NCBI RefSeq assembly: GCF_003853705.1
Contig: NZ_QTQI01000006.1
Coordinates: forward strand, 186,001 to 250,000
From: Burkholderia sp. Bp8992
GTDB taxonomy: Bacteria; Pseudomonadota; Gammaproteobacteria; Burkholderiales; Burkholderiaceae
Direction: 5' to 3'
DNA: 64,000 nucleotides
The notes below the pieces were generated by a model that did no database searches, had not been told where the DNA came from, and was given only the letters and a program-made list of their open reading frames with translations. The translations under genes and the position numbers were made by a program. Shown piece by piece: positions 8,379-17,155 of this stretch; positions within the stretch are counted from its first letter, which is position 1, and the number at the start of each line of letters is the position of its first letter.

Positions 8379-9539
8379 ATGAAGAAATCTCTCGCCGCAC
8401 TCGGCCTCTCGCTGATGTTGCTGTCGTCCGCCGCGTTTGCGGTCCCGTCGCTGCAGCAGGTCGAGCAATCGATCGCGCAGCGCAACTGGCAGCAAGCCGA
8501 CACACAGCTGTCGCAAGTCATCGACGCCCATCCGAACAACGCGCATGCGCGCTACCTGTATGCGCAGGTGCTGGACCGCGAAGGCCGCGCGTCCGACGCG
8601 CTCGCGCAACTGGAGCGCGCCAAGTCGCTCGACCCGCAACTGAAGTTCACTGACGCGTCGCGCTTCGCACAGACCGAGTCGCGCATTCGCGCCGACGCCG
8701 CGCGCGTGAGCGGCAATGCGCCGACGGCCACGCAGGCCGGCACGCTGCAGCCGGGGCTCGCGCCCGCCGTACCGGCCGAAAAACACGGCCCGTCGACCGG
8801 CATGTGGATCGGCCTCGGGCTGATCGTCGCGGTCATCGCGCTGGTGCTGCGCTGGACGCTGCGGCGCGCGCGCACGGCCGACGACGGCCGCGCCGACGAC
8901 GAACGCCGCACGCAGCTCAAGCGCGCGACCGACGTACTGAACGACATCCGTCCGCTGAAACTCGATGCGAAGCTGTCGACGGCGCCCGGCGCCGCGGCGC
9001 TCGTCGGTGAAATCGAAGCGATCGAGACCGACGCGCGCACGCTCGTCGCGGCGCTGTCGAACGGCAAGAATCCGGTGCCGCCGTATCGCGTCGACGAACT
9101 CGAACAGCGCCATGCGAGCGTGAAGGCGCGTGTCGAGGGCCGCCCCGACCCGGCCGCACAACCCGCGGCACCGGCGAACGGCAGCGGCTCCGTGTACGCA
9201 CAGGAAGCCGATCGCATGACGGGCGCGCAGGGCCAGCCCTACCCGCCGCAACCGTATCCGCAACAGCAGCCGCCCGTCGTGATCCAGCAAGGCGGCGGCG
9301 GTTTCGGCGGCGGGATGGGCGGGCTGCTGACCGGCGTGCTGCTCGGCGAGGCGATGTCGGGCGGCCGCGAGCGCGTGGTCGAACGCGACGTGATCGTCGA
9401 CGGCGAGCGCCGCCGGCAGGAAACCGACCCGGGCGTCGACCTCGGCCGCGGCGACACGTCGAACTGGAGCGACGGCAACAGCGGCGGCGGCATGGACCTC
9501 GGCAGCAACGACGACGGCTGGACCGACGACAACTCTTGA
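8379..9539 (+). CDS. TPR-containing membrane protein with Gly-rich C-terminus
   Basis: A 386-residue protein not recognised as a named family. It has a signal peptide (1-21, cleavage after SSAAFA), two or so tetratricopeptide-like helices (25-90, with HPNNAHARYLYAQVLDREG), a Pro/Ala linker, a transmembrane helix (about 141-159) and a basic stop-transfer RRAR. A helical domain (about 165-240) follows. The tail is rich in Pro, Gln and Gly with a GGGFGGGMGG segment, then an acidic Ser/Asp/Asn end. The Gly-rich segment with LLTGVLLGEAMSGG resembles C-terminal regions of membrane proteins next to PspA homologues in other beta-proteobacteria, which suggests a partner role. Ninety bases separate it from the pspA-like gene. 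Confidence 0.7.
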   Translation: MKKSLAALGLSLMLLSSAAFAVPSLQQVEQSIAQRNWQQADTQLSQVIDAHPNNAHARYLYAQVLDREGRASDALAQLERAKSLDPQLKFTDASRFAQTESRIRADAARVSGNAPTATQAGTLQPGLAPAVPAEKHGPSTGMWIGLGLIVAVIALVLRWTLRRARTADDGRADDERRTQLKRATDVLNDIRPLKLDAKLSTAPGAAALVGEIEAIETDARTLVAALSNGKNPVPPYRVDELEQRHASVKARVEGRPDPAAQPAAPANGSGSVYAQEADRMTGAQGQPYPPQPYPQQQPPVVIQQGGGGFGGGMGGLLTGVLLGEAMSGGRERVVERDVIVDGERRRQETDPGVDLGRGDTSNWSDGNSGGGMDLGSNDDGWTDDNS

Positions 9540-9762
9540 TGGTGCGCAGCGCGTCTGAACGCGCTGCCGCGCACGCCCCGCTCCCCTGCCTGGCCGGTCG
9601 CGCCGACGCGCGAATTTGTCAATCATTTCAAGATGGACTACCGGCAATGGGGAGCGTTCGCTATCATGCGGCCATCGGCGTGCCACCGACCCTCATTCGA
9701 CGCAATGCAATCCTGCGCGTCGCGGCATGCCTCCCCACGCCCCAACCAGGAGAAAGCCGCTC

Positions 9763-10194
9763 ATGAGCATCATCAAGGAATTCAAGGAGTTCGCCGTCAA
9801 GGGCAACGTGATGGATCTCGCCGTCGGTGTGATCATCGGCGGCGCGTTCTCGAAGATCGTCGATTCGATCGTGAAAGATCTCATCATGCCGGTCATCGGC
9901 GTGGTGACCGGCGGTCTGGATTTCTCGAACAAGTTCGTTCTGCTCGGCACCATCCCCCCGACGTTCAAGGGTAATCCCGATTCGTTCAAGGACCTGCAGG
10001 CCGCCGGCGTCGCCGCATTCGGTTACGGCTCGTTCATCACCGTGGCGATCAATTTCGTCATCCTCGCGTTCATCATCTTCATGATGGTGAAATTCATCAA
10101 CAAGCTGCGCAAGCCGGAAGAAGCCGCCCCGGCCGCGACGCCGGAAGACACCGTGCTGCTGCGCGAGATCCGCGATTCGTTGAAGCAGCGCTGA
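9763..10194 (+). CDS. mscL: Large-conductance mechanosensitive channel MscL
   Basis: A 143-residue inner-membrane channel subunit that opens under high membrane tension and releases solutes during osmotic downshock. The amphipathic N-terminal helix [29 protein letters not shown] is followed directly by the pore-lining TM1 (about 15-45). A periplasmic loop (50-75), TM2 (about 80-103) and a charged cytoplasmic helix (115-143) complete it. Length and layout match the family (E. coli 136 residues). The ATG at 9763 has AGGAG 10 bases upstream; an in-frame start further upstream would break the conserved N-terminal helix. A terminator follows. Confidence 0.96.
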   Translation: MSIIKEFKEFAVKGNVMDLAVGVIIGGAFSKIVDSIVKDLIMPVIGVVTGGLDFSNKFVLLGTIPPTFKGNPDSFKDLQAAGVAAFGYGSFITVAINFVILAFIIFMMVKFINKLRKPEEAAPAATPEDTVLLREIRDSLKQR

Positions 10195-10216
10195 GCGTCG
10201 AACGCTCCGCCCGCCA

Positions 10217-10240
10217 GGCCCGCCGCGTGCGGGCCTTTTT
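10217..10240 (+). terminator. Intrinsic terminator of mscL
   Basis: GGCCCGC (10217-10223) pairs with GCGGGCC (10229-10235), loop CGCGT, followed by five T residues. It starts 22 bases after the mscL stop. Confidence 0.85.
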
Positions 10241-10482
10241 ATTGCGCGCGCGGTGCACCGCCGCATGCGGCCCATCTCACTTTTTTGTGACGGGCGAATG
10301 CACGCGCGGGGAAAGCAGGTCTATGATGGAGACTAAACGACAGTACGGGCGCCAAGACGCTGGCTGTGTCGATCATGGCGAGCAGGTCGACGGGAGACAT
10401 TGATCGTCGTACTGCACGAATGCAGCATTTTCGTGTGCTATAAAGGATCGACATGCGGCGTACATAGCCGGGAGTGGGTCGC

Positions 10483-10974
10483 ATGAAAGTGCCGCATTTC
10501 TTGCAATTGTTTTTGAGGCGAGTGTTTATGTCCTTCCCGAAAAAACGTCGGCGTGCGCAACAGGATGGCCAGGAGTCATTCCTCGCGGTCCTGCGCCACT
10601 CGAAACCGTTTGCTCAACTCGACACCAAGATTGCCCGCGCCCGTGCGCAGGACGAACCCGTCCTCTATGCGCATGTGCTGCCCGGTCTCGACGTGCTCCT
10701 GTGCAGCGTGCGCGGTGCCCAACCGCCCTATCCGGCGATCGCCGAACTGCGCAAGCGCTGCATCGAATCGATCGCCAATGCGCTCGAGCAGCCGCTCGAC
10801 GGCCTCGAAAACGGCGGCTACTGGTACGAGGCGAACGGCTTCGGCTTCCTCGTCTTCGCGAGCCGTGCGCGTGCGCGCATCCTGCCCGAGTTTGGTGCAG
10901 GCACGAAAGCGAGCCTGCGCGGCGGGCTCGGCCGCCAGAACGCCGGCGACACGACACCCCGTTCGCTCGGCTGA
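10483..10974 (+). CDS. Conserved hypothetical protein
   Basis: A 163-residue soluble protein that I do not recognise. After a basic leader (MKVPHFLQLFLRRVF, FPKKRRRAQQ) the core carries SFLAVLRHSKPFAQLD, a DEPVLYAHVLPGLDVLLCSV strand pair, a cysteine-containing helix RKRCIESIANALEQPL and a YWYEANGFGFLVFASRAR strand. The ATG at 10483 has GGGAG upstream; an internal ATG at 10528 is the alternative and would remove the hydrophobic/basic leader. It stands alone between two hairpins. A TATAAA hexamer about 40 bases upstream could be its -10. Confidence 0.55.
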   Translation: MKVPHFLQLFLRRVFMSFPKKRRRAQQDGQESFLAVLRHSKPFAQLDTKIARARAQDEPVLYAHVLPGLDVLLCSVRGAQPPYPAIAELRKRCIESIANALEQPLDGLENGGYWYEANGFGFLVFASRARARILPEFGAGTKASLRGGLGRQNAGDTTPRSLG

Positions 10975-10988
10975 TCAATCAGTCCTCC

Positions 10989-11014
10989 GATGGGCCGCCT
11001 CCGGGCGGCCCATC
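10989..11014. terminator. Hairpin between convergent genes
   Basis: GATGGGCCGCC (10989-10999) pairs exactly with GGCGGCCCATC (11004-11014) around a TCCG loop. It lies between two converging genes. The T-run is absent, so it may act as a weak bidirectional terminator or an mRNA 3'-end stabiliser. Confidence 0.55.
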
Positions 11015-11040
11015 TGCCATTCACGCACCCCGCTTGCCCG

Positions 11041-11934
11041 TCACGACGCCTGCCGACGGCCGTTGCCCGGCCGCACGATGTCGATGAATGCGGCGAAATC
11101 AGCGCCGGCGAGCCCTTGCGCGGCACCGAGCCGCAACACCTGCTGGACGGTGGCCGACACGGGCATCACCGCGCCCGTGTCGCGTGCGGCATCGGCGATT
11201 GCATCGACATCCTTCTGGAACGTACTGAGCGCGCCGATCGGCGGATGACCGCCCGACGTCATGCGCGGCACGAACGTCTGCAGCAGCACCGAGTCGGCCC
11301 AGCCGCCGGCCAGCGCCTCGGCCAGGCGCGCGGCGTCGATACCGCTCGCCTGCGCGAGGCCGACGGCCTCGGCGATGGCCGTGACCGTCGCGGTGACGAT
11401 CGCCTGGTTGCACAGCTTCGCCGTCTGGCCCGCACCGGCGTCGCCCATGTGCGTGATGCGCGACGCGTACGTGTCGATCAGCGGGCGCACCGCGTCGAGA
11501 TCGGTTGCACGGCCGCCGGCCATCACCGCGAGCGTGCCGGCCTGCGCGCCCGGCACGCCGCCGGACACCGGCGCATCGACCCAGCCGACGCCGAGTGCAG
11601 CGGCACGCGCCGCATAGTCGCGCGTCGCCGCAGGCGGAATGCTCGAATGATCGGCGATGCGCAGCAGTCGGCGCGCTGCGGCATCGCCCGAGAGCAACCC
11701 GTGCTCGCCGAACACGACGTCGCCGACCGCCCGGCTGTCGAGCACGCACACGAATACCGTATCGACCCGTTCGGCCAGCTCGCGCGGCGTGCCGACCACC
11801 TGCGCGCCGTCCTTGACCAGTGCCTCTGCCTTGTCGCGCGAGCGATTCCACACGCTGACGCGATGCCCTGCCGCCAGCAAATGCCGAATCATCGGCGCGC
11901 CCATCAATCCCGGTCCGCAAAATCCGACTTCCAC
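11041..11934 (-). CDS. 3-hydroxyisobutyrate dehydrogenase family NAD(P)-dependent oxidoreductase
   Basis: A 297-residue beta-hydroxyacid dehydrogenase. The Rossmann motif VGFCGPGLMGAPM opens the protein, the substrate loop DAPVSGGVPGAQAGTL lies near 120, and the catalytic Lys is in AKLCNQ (about 170). The GTG at 11934 is chosen because GAGGAG lies just upstream and it puts the Rossmann strand at residue 2; a longer ATG form (12012) would add 26 polar residues. Candidate substrates are 3-hydroxyisobutyrate, tartronate semialdehyde and other 2- or 3-hydroxyacids. A tartronate semialdehyde reductase role would connect it to glyoxylate from the purine genes downstream, but that is inference. Confidence 0.8.
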   Translation of the reverse strand: MEVGFCGPGLMGAPMIRHLLAAGHRVSVWNRSRDKAEALVKDGAQVVGTPRELAERVDTVFVCVLDSRAVGDVVFGEHGLLSGDAAARRLLRIADHSSIPPAATRDYAARAAALGVGWVDAPVSGGVPGAQAGTLAVMAGGRATDLDAVRPLIDTYASRITHMGDAGAGQTAKLCNQAIVTATVTAIAEAVGLAQASGIDAARLAEALAGGWADSVLLQTFVPRMTSGGHPPIGALSTFQKDVDAIADAARDTGAVMPVSATVQQVLRLGAAQGLAGADFAAFIDIVRPGNGRRQAS

Positions 11935-12080
11935 GATGCTCCTCGTCTCCGATATGGGTTGCACTTGCCGCCCATCATACCTATCACTCAAGAAGCCAGG
12001 CACGCACGGCACCGTAGCGGGACCGCTTCGGGACCGCGCCTTGCACCGGCAATACAGACCGATATCCCAGGGAGCGAATC

Positions 12081-12290
12081 ATGAGCGACCACGTGTACAA
12101 GATGATCGAACTGACCGGTTCGTCGCGGCAATCGAGTGACGACGCGATCCGCAACGCGATCTCGAAAGCCGGCAAGACGCTGCACAACCTGCACTGGTTC
12201 CAGGTGACCGAAACGCGCGGCCACATCGAAGGCGACCAGGTCGTGCACTGGCAGGTCACGCTGAAGGTCGGCATGCGCATCGACGACTGA
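12081..12290 (+). CDS. Dodecin, flavin-binding dodecameric protein
   Basis: A 69-residue protein matching dodecin over its full length. It begins [13 protein letters not shown], has the single helix [20 protein letters not shown], and the flavin-stacking Trp in HWFQV, with the [18 protein letters not shown] strands. Dodecins form hollow 12-mers that store or buffer flavins (or CoA) in the cytoplasm. GGGAG lies upstream of the ATG. It is monocistronic, flanked by a divergent dehydrogenase and the LysR gene. Confidence 0.92.
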   Translation: MSDHVYKMIELTGSSRQSSDDAIRNAISKAGKTLHNLHWFQVTETRGHIEGDQVVHWQVTLKVGMRIDD

Positions 12291-12424
12291 CGCGCCGCAC
12301 GCGGCGCCCCCTGCCGGACGCCGGATGCGTGCAATGCGCATCCGCGCGGCGCCGCGCCCACCTGCTTTTCGCCCCGTTCAGGCCCCTTGTCGCGGCCCGG
12401 CCGGCATCCGCGGGTATCCATCTC

Positions 12425-12453
12425 TTGACGCTGATTTTCGTTCATATTAAAAA
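12425..12453 (+). promoter_or_regulatory. Candidate sigma-70 promoter of the LysR gene
   Basis: TTGACG (12425-12430), a 17-base spacer and TAAAAA (12448-12453) lie about 55 bases before the ATG at 12507. TCGTT and AACGA arms overlap the spacer and -10, which would suit autoregulation by the LysR protein. The stretch is AT-rich relative to its surroundings. Confidence 0.5.
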
Positions 12454-12506
12454 CGATATACCCACCCCATCCCTCGATCAGCCCAGCCATATAAACCGGA
12501 GATAAC

Positions 12507-13436
12507 ATGAGTCAGCAACGCGAGGCGATCGACACGTACCTCTTGCGCGTCTTGCACACCTTGTTGATGGAGCGCAGCGTCACGCGCGCGGCCGTCAAAC
12601 TGAACCAGTCGCAACCGGCGATCAGCGCCGCGCTGCGGCGCCTGCGCGACATTACCGGCGATCCGCTGCTGGTGCGCGGCAAATCCGGCATGGTGCCGAC
12701 CGAATACGGGCTGCGCCTGCTCGAGCCGGTGCAGAACGCACTGCGTGAAATCGAGCGCATCAAGTTCCAGCAGCACAACTTCGACCCGGCCACGTCGATC
12801 CGCTGCTACCGGATCGGCTGCCCCGACTACCTGAACGTGCTGTTCGTGCCGACCGTCGTCGAGCGCTTCCGCCTGGCCGCGCCGAATGCGACGCTCGAGT
12901 TCCACTCGCTCGGCCCCGCGTTCGACTACGAGCTCGCGCTGGAAGACGGCAAGCTCGACATCGTCGTCGGCAACTGGCCCGAGCCACCCGAGCAGCTGCA
13001 CCTGTCGAACCTGTTCGTCGACGAAATCGTCTGCCTGATGAGCAACACGCACCCGTTCGCGAAGCGCGGCGGGCTCACGCTCGACCAGTACCTGAACGCG
13101 CCGCATCTCGCGCCGACGCCGTACTCGGTCGGCCAGCGCGGCGCGATCGACGTGCATCTCGCGCGCGAACGGCTCAAGCGCCACGTGGTCGTCACGCTGC
13201 CGTACTTCAACCTCGCGCCGTACGTGCTCGTGAAGTCGGACCTGATCTTCACGACGACGCGCCTGTTCGCCGATCACTACGCGAAGTTCCTGCCGCTGTC
13301 GGTCGTGCCGGCGCCGCTCGACTTCCCGCCGATGCAGTACTACCAGCTGTGGCACGAGCGCTGCCATTACTCCGACGAAGTGCGCTGGCTGCGCAGCCTC
13401 GTCGCCGAAGCCACCCGCACGCTGATCGAGGCGTAG
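12507..13436 (+). CDS. LysR family transcriptional regulator
   Basis: A 309-residue LysR-type regulator: an N-terminal winged helix-turn-helix (about 8-68, with SVTRAAVKLNQSQPAISAAL as the recognition region), a linker helix, and a periplasmic-binding-protein-like effector domain (about 95-300). It faces, convergently, the amidohydrolase gene and opens the purine/ureide region. Control of guanine/urate catabolism is therefore plausible but not shown by sequence. GGAGATAAC precedes the ATG and a sigma-70-like promoter lies upstream. Confidence 0.85.
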   Translation: MSQQREAIDTYLLRVLHTLLMERSVTRAAVKLNQSQPAISAALRRLRDITGDPLLVRGKSGMVPTEYGLRLLEPVQNALREIERIKFQQHNFDPATSIRCYRIGCPDYLNVLFVPTVVERFRLAAPNATLEFHSLGPAFDYELALEDGKLDIVVGNWPEPPEQLHLSNLFVDEIVCLMSNTHPFAKRGGLTLDQYLNAPHLAPTPYSVGQRGAIDVHLARERLKRHVVVTLPYFNLAPYVLVKSDLIFTTTRLFADHYAKFLPLSVVPAPLDFPPMQYYQLWHERCHYSDEVRWLRSLVAEATRTLIEA

Positions 13437-13536
13437 CGGCTACGCCGCCCGCGCCGTCGTGGCACGCGACACCTCGCGGCACGACGACGGCCGGCGGCAC
13501 CCCTGCAAGGCGGCCGACTGACGATGTCAGCGTTGC

Positions 13537-14949
13537 CTAGCGCGACGCCTCGACGAGCGCATGTGCAAGCGCGTTGTGACGCTCGATGACAGGCGGCAGA
13601 TCGAGCGTCGTCAACCGCCCTTCCCGCACCACCACCTTCCCGTTCACCACCGTGTATGCCGTCTGCGACGGCGCGCAGAACACGAGCGCCGCCACCGGAT
13701 CGTGCAGTGCGCCCGCGAACAGCGGCTGGCGCAGGTCGAACGCGGCGAAGTCCGCGGCCATGCCGGGCTTCAGCGCGCCGATGTCGTCACGGTTCAGCAC
13801 CTTCGCACCACCGAGCGTCGCGATCTCGAGCGCTTCGCGCGCGGTCATCGCATCGGGCCCGAAGCCGACCCGCTGCAGCAGCAGCGCCTGCCGCACTTCC
13901 GCGACCATCTGCGCGCCGTCGTTCGACGCGGACCCGTCGACGCCGAGGCCGACCGGCACGCCCGCGAGACGCATCTTCTTCACCGGTGCGATGCCCGACG
14001 CGAGCCGCATGTTCGAGCACGGACAGTGCGCGACGCCCGTACCGGTGCGCGCGAACAGGCCGATGCCCGCGTCGTCGAGCTGCACGCAGTGCGCATGCCA
14101 CACGTCGTGGCCGACCCAGCCGAGATCTTCCGCATATTCGGCCGGCGTCATCCCGAACTTCTCGCGGCTGTACGCGATGTCGTTGACGTTCTCCGCGAGG
14201 TGCGTATGCAGCGACACACCGTATTCGCGCGCGAGCACGGCCGCGTCGCGCATCAGCTCGCGGCTCACCGAGAACGGCGAGCACGGCGCGACCACCACGC
14301 GCAGCATCGCGTAACGGCCCTCGTCGTGATAGGTCTCGATCAGGCGCTGCGTGTCGCGCAGGATGTCGGGCTCGCGCTCGACGACCGAATCGGGCGGCAG
14401 CCCGCCGTCGCGCTGGCCGACGCTCATCGAGCCGCGGCTCGCGTGAAAGCGCATGCCGATCCGCTGCGCGGCGCCGATGCTGTCGTCGAGCCGGCTGCCG
14501 TTCGGATAGATGTACAGGTGGTCGCTCGACGTCGTGCAGCCGGACTGCAGCAGCTCGGCCATCGCGGTCAGCGTCGACACCTCGATCATCTCGGGCGTCA
14601 GGTGCGCCCAGATCCGGTACAGGTTCGTGAGCCAGCCGAACAGCTCGGCGTTCTGCGCCGCGGGCACCGCGCGCGTGAGGCTCTGGTACATGTGGTGGTG
14701 CGTGTTCACGAGCCCCGGGATCACGAGGTGGCCGCGCAGGTCGAGCACTTCGTCGGCCGTGTCGGGCAGTTCGGCGCTCGAGCCGACCGCGACGATCCGG
14801 TTGTCTTCGATGTAGAGCCCCGCGTCGCGCAGCTCGCGGCGCGTGTCGTCCATGGTCACGAGCACGTCGGCGTGCTTGACCAGCAGGGTCTTCGGGCGGG
14901 ATGAGGAGGTGTTCGGCGCGCGTGCGCCAGCGTGCTGCTCAAGGTTCAT
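13537..14949 (-). CDS. 8-oxoguanine deaminase-type amidohydrolase
   Basis: A 470-residue amidohydrolase-superfamily deaminase (TRZ/ATZ group) that hydrolyses an exocyclic amino group on a purine- or triazine-like ring. Metal ligands are visible: the H-x-H of NTHHHMYQ (His84/His86), HTHLAEN, AHCVQL and the Asp of VDGSASND. The family includes 8-oxoguanine deaminase and hydroxyatrazine hydrolase AtzB. Position beside urate genes favours 8-oxoguanine to urate. The ATG at 14949 has GGAGAA directly upstream; an open frame continues to 15153 but is Arg-rich and lacks support. Confidence 0.85.
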   Translation of the reverse strand: MNLEQHAGARAPNTSSSRPKTLLVKHADVLVTMDDTRRELRDAGLYIEDNRIVAVGSSAELPDTADEVLDLRGHLVIPGLVNTHHHMYQSLTRAVPAAQNAELFGWLTNLYRIWAHLTPEMIEVSTLTAMAELLQSGCTTSSDHLYIYPNGSRLDDSIGAAQRIGMRFHASRGSMSVGQRDGGLPPDSVVEREPDILRDTQRLIETYHDEGRYAMLRVVVAPCSPFSVSRELMRDAAVLAREYGVSLHTHLAENVNDIAYSREKFGMTPAEYAEDLGWVGHDVWHAHCVQLDDAGIGLFARTGTGVAHCPCSNMRLASGIAPVKKMRLAGVPVGLGVDGSASNDGAQMVAEVRQALLLQRVGFGPDAMTAREALEIATLGGAKVLNRDDIGALKPGMAADFAAFDLRQPLFAGALHDPVAALVFCAPSQTAYTVVNGKVVVREGRLTTLDLPPVIERHNALAHALVEASR

Positions 14950-15000
14950 GCGTTCTCCGCGTCGGTCTGCCCCCAGGGGCTGCCTGGAGGCGGTCACACT

Positions 15001-15051
15001 CGTTCGAACGCTGAATCGCGGCACGCCCCGGTGCCTGCGTCCGTTCGAACG
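15001..15051. promoter_or_regulatory. Two identical CGTTCGAACG palindromes, candidate operator pair
   Basis: The 10-bp palindrome occurs at 15001-15010 and 15042-15051. The centres are 41 bp apart, close to four helical turns, and lie 50-100 bp upstream of the amidohydrolase start. This spacing suits two regulator dimers on the same DNA face. The short motif can also occur by chance in this GC-rich genome. Confidence 0.35.
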
Positions 15052-15387
15052 CCCTGGCCCGGTTACCCGGCGTGCTCGCCGTCTTCGGGGTACGCGCGGG
15101 CCACTGGCCGACGCGCACGGCGGGAGGATCGCCCAAGCGCGCGCCGCACACAATGCGCAATCCGGAATACCGTCCTTCAGGGATTCGGTATGGTACGCCG
15201 CCGGACGCCCCGCCGGGCGCCCGACAACCGCGCCCGAAGCCGTGTCCGGCGTGCCGTCGACAGCCGCTCATGCGCGGCGCATTATCTTTGATATCGCGCC
15301 CGTATTTGCGCAGGGAACCTTTTTACAATGCCTGCACGGCGCTCGCTTCAATCTCGCCGACGGGTATGTAGCCACGTGACGTGGAGC

Positions 15388-15417
15388 CTCGATCCGCCGC
15401 ATAGTCAATGGATCGAG
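15388..15417 (+). repeat. Inverted repeat in the uraH leader
   Basis: CTCGATCC (15388-15395) and GGATCGAG (15410-15417) are exact complements separated by 14 bases, 38 bases before the uraH ATG. A leader hairpin is possible. Confidence 0.35.
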
Positions 15418-15455
15418 TCGCCGCCGAACCTCGCATTCACACAAGGACACAACGA

Positions 15456-15809
15456 ATGGGAAAGCTCACTACCCACGTACTCGATACGGCGCACGGCCGT
15501 CCCGGCGCGGCAATCAAGGTGGACCTCTACGCGCTCGACGGCGAATCGCGCCGCGCGATCAAGACCGTGCTGACCAATAGCGACGGCCGCTGCGACGAAC
15601 CGCTGCTCGAAGGCGCCGCGCTCGCCGCCGGCGAATACGAACTCGTGTTCCATGCCGGCGACTACTTCGCGTCGCTCGGCGTGAAGGTACCCGAACCCCG
15701 CTTCGTCGACCGCGTCGTACTCCGCTTCGGCATCGCCGACACCGGCTCGCACTACCACGTGCCGCTACTCGTGTCGCCGTGGTCGTACAGCACCTATCGC
15801 GGCAGCTGA
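15456..15809 (+). CDS. uraH: 5-hydroxyisourate hydrolase
   Basis: A 117-residue transthyretin-like enzyme that opens the unstable urate oxidation product 5-hydroxyisourate to OHCU. Family signatures are the N-terminal THVLDTAHGRP with its catalytic His, the RF..DRVVLRFGI strand, and the terminal SYSTYRGS motif that completes the active site. The ATG at 15456 gives the canonical GKLTTHVLD start; 16 upstream in-frame residues are not part of the family. puuD follows after 52 bases on the same strand, so urate oxidation and ring opening are probably co-transcribed. Confidence 0.95.
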   Translation: MGKLTTHVLDTAHGRPGAAIKVDLYALDGESRRAIKTVLTNSDGRCDEPLLEGAALAAGEYELVFHAGDYFASLGVKVPEPRFVDRVVLRFGIADTGSHYHVPLLVSPWSYSTYRGS

Positions 15810-15861
15810 CATTCGAATCAGCGCCCGCATCAAACAAACGATTTGAGTCTGGAGGAGTTTC

Positions 15862-17055
15862 ATGGAAGGCTTCATCACCGACTGGCTGAACCTCGCGCTG
15901 CGATGGCTGCACGTCATCGTCGCCATTGCGTGGATCGGCGAGTCCTTCTATTTCGTCGCGCTCGACAACAGCCTGAAACCGCCGACCGACCCGAACCAGC
16001 GCAAGCGCGGTGTGTTCGGCGAGCTGTGGCACGTCCACGGCGGCGGTTTCTACAACATGCAGAAGTACACGGTCGCCCCGCCGGAAATGCCCGATGACCT
16101 GCACTGGTCGAAGTGGCCGTCGTACACGACCTGGCTGTCGGGCTTCTCGCTGTTCTTCGTGCTGTACCTGCTCGCGCCGAACACGTACCTGATCGACAAG
16201 AGCGTGCTCGACATGGGCCCGGTCGTCGCCGTCGCATCCGCACTCGGCTTCCTCGCGGCCGGCTGGATCGTCTACGACTCGCTGTGCCGCATCCTCGGCA
16301 CCAACGACCGCGTGCTCGGCATCTGCGTGGGCCTCTACGTCGTCGTCGCCGCGTACCTCGCATGCCACATCTTCTCGGGCCGTGCCGCCTACCTGATCGT
16401 CGGCGCGATGCTCGCGACGATCATGTCGGCGAACGTGTTCTTCGTGATCATCCCCGGCCAGCGCAAGATGGTCGACAAGATGCTCAAGGGCGAAGAGCCG
16501 AACCCCATCTACGGCAAGCGCGGCAAGCAGCGCTCAGTGCACAACACGTACTTCACGCTGCCGGTCGTGTTTGCGATGCTGTCGAACCACTATGCAATGA
16601 CGTACACGAACAAATTCAACTGGGTCGTACTCGTGCTGATCATGCTGGCCGGCGCGCTGATTCGCCAGTTCTTCGTGATGCGTCACCGCGGCAAGCAGCT
16701 GTGGTACCTGCCGATCGGCGGCGTCGCGCTGCTGTCGGGCGCGCTGGTGTGGACGATGCCGAAGCCGGTCGCACCGGAAGCGCAGGCCGCGAACGCGCCG
16801 AAGATCGTGATCAACGACATCATGCCGATCCTGCAGCAGCGTTGCGTCGAGTGCCACTCGTCGAAGCCGACGCTGATGGGCAGCGCACCCGCGGGCGTGA
16901 TGTTCGACACGCCGGACGAAGTGTCGAAGAACGCGCAGCGTATCTACGAACAGGCCGTGCGCCTGAAGGCGATGCCGATCGGCAACGTCACGCACATGAC
17001 CGACGACGAGCGCGTGAAGCTCGCCGCCTGGTTCGAGGGTGGCGCGGTCAAGTAA
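15862..17055 (+). CDS. puuD: Membrane-bound urate oxidase PuuD with cytochrome c domain
   Basis: A 397-residue integral membrane protein that oxidises urate to 5-hydroxyisourate, replacing soluble uricase. About eight transmembrane helices span residues 10-300, starting with WLHVIVAIAWIGESFYF, with conserved His in WHVHGGGFY, CHIFSGRAAY and SVHNTYFTLP. After a linker near 300-310, a C-terminal cytochrome c domain carries CVECH (328-332) and candidate Met ligands near 371-379. Electrons would thus go to the respiratory chain rather than directly to oxygen with peroxide release. GGAG precedes the ATG. A terminator lies 46 bases downstream. Confidence 0.93.
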   Translation: MEGFITDWLNLALRWLHVIVAIAWIGESFYFVALDNSLKPPTDPNQRKRGVFGELWHVHGGGFYNMQKYTVAPPEMPDDLHWSKWPSYTTWLSGFSLFFVLYLLAPNTYLIDKSVLDMGPVVAVASALGFLAAGWIVYDSLCRILGTNDRVLGICVGLYVVVAAYLACHIFSGRAAYLIVGAMLATIMSANVFFVIIPGQRKMVDKMLKGEEPNPIYGKRGKQRSVHNTYFTLPVVFAMLSNHYAMTYTNKFNWVVLVLIMLAGALIRQFFVMRHRGKQLWYLPIGGVALLSGALVWTMPKPVAPEAQAANAPKIVINDIMPILQQRCVECHSSKPTLMGSAPAGVMFDTPDEVSKNAQRIYEQAVRLKAMPIGNVTHMTDDERVKLAAWFEGGAVK

Positions 17056-17101
17056 GCCGCCGGGCGCCGGACGGCATTCGCCGGCGCAATCCTCTCCGTT
17101 C

Positions 17102-17130
17102 GCGGGCCCGGTGACGGGCCCGCTTTTTTT
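17102..17130 (+). terminator. Intrinsic terminator of uraH-puuD
   Basis: GCGGGCCC (17102-17109) pairs with GGGCCCGC (17116-17123), loop GGTGAC, followed by seven T residues. It lies between puuD and the convergent ACT-domain gene. Confidence 0.9.
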
Positions 17131-17155
17131 GCGGGCCCGGAATGCGCTTCTTGCG

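Larger units (their letters stand above)
14950..15455. other. 506-bp divergent regulatory region, amidohydrolase / uraH
   Basis: No gene is recognised. It holds two copies of the palindrome CGTTCGAACG (15001-15010 and 15042-15051), a TACAAT hexamer (15324-15329) that could be the -10 for uraH without a convincing -35, and an inverted repeat in the presumed uraH leader (15388-15417). Confidence 0.55.
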
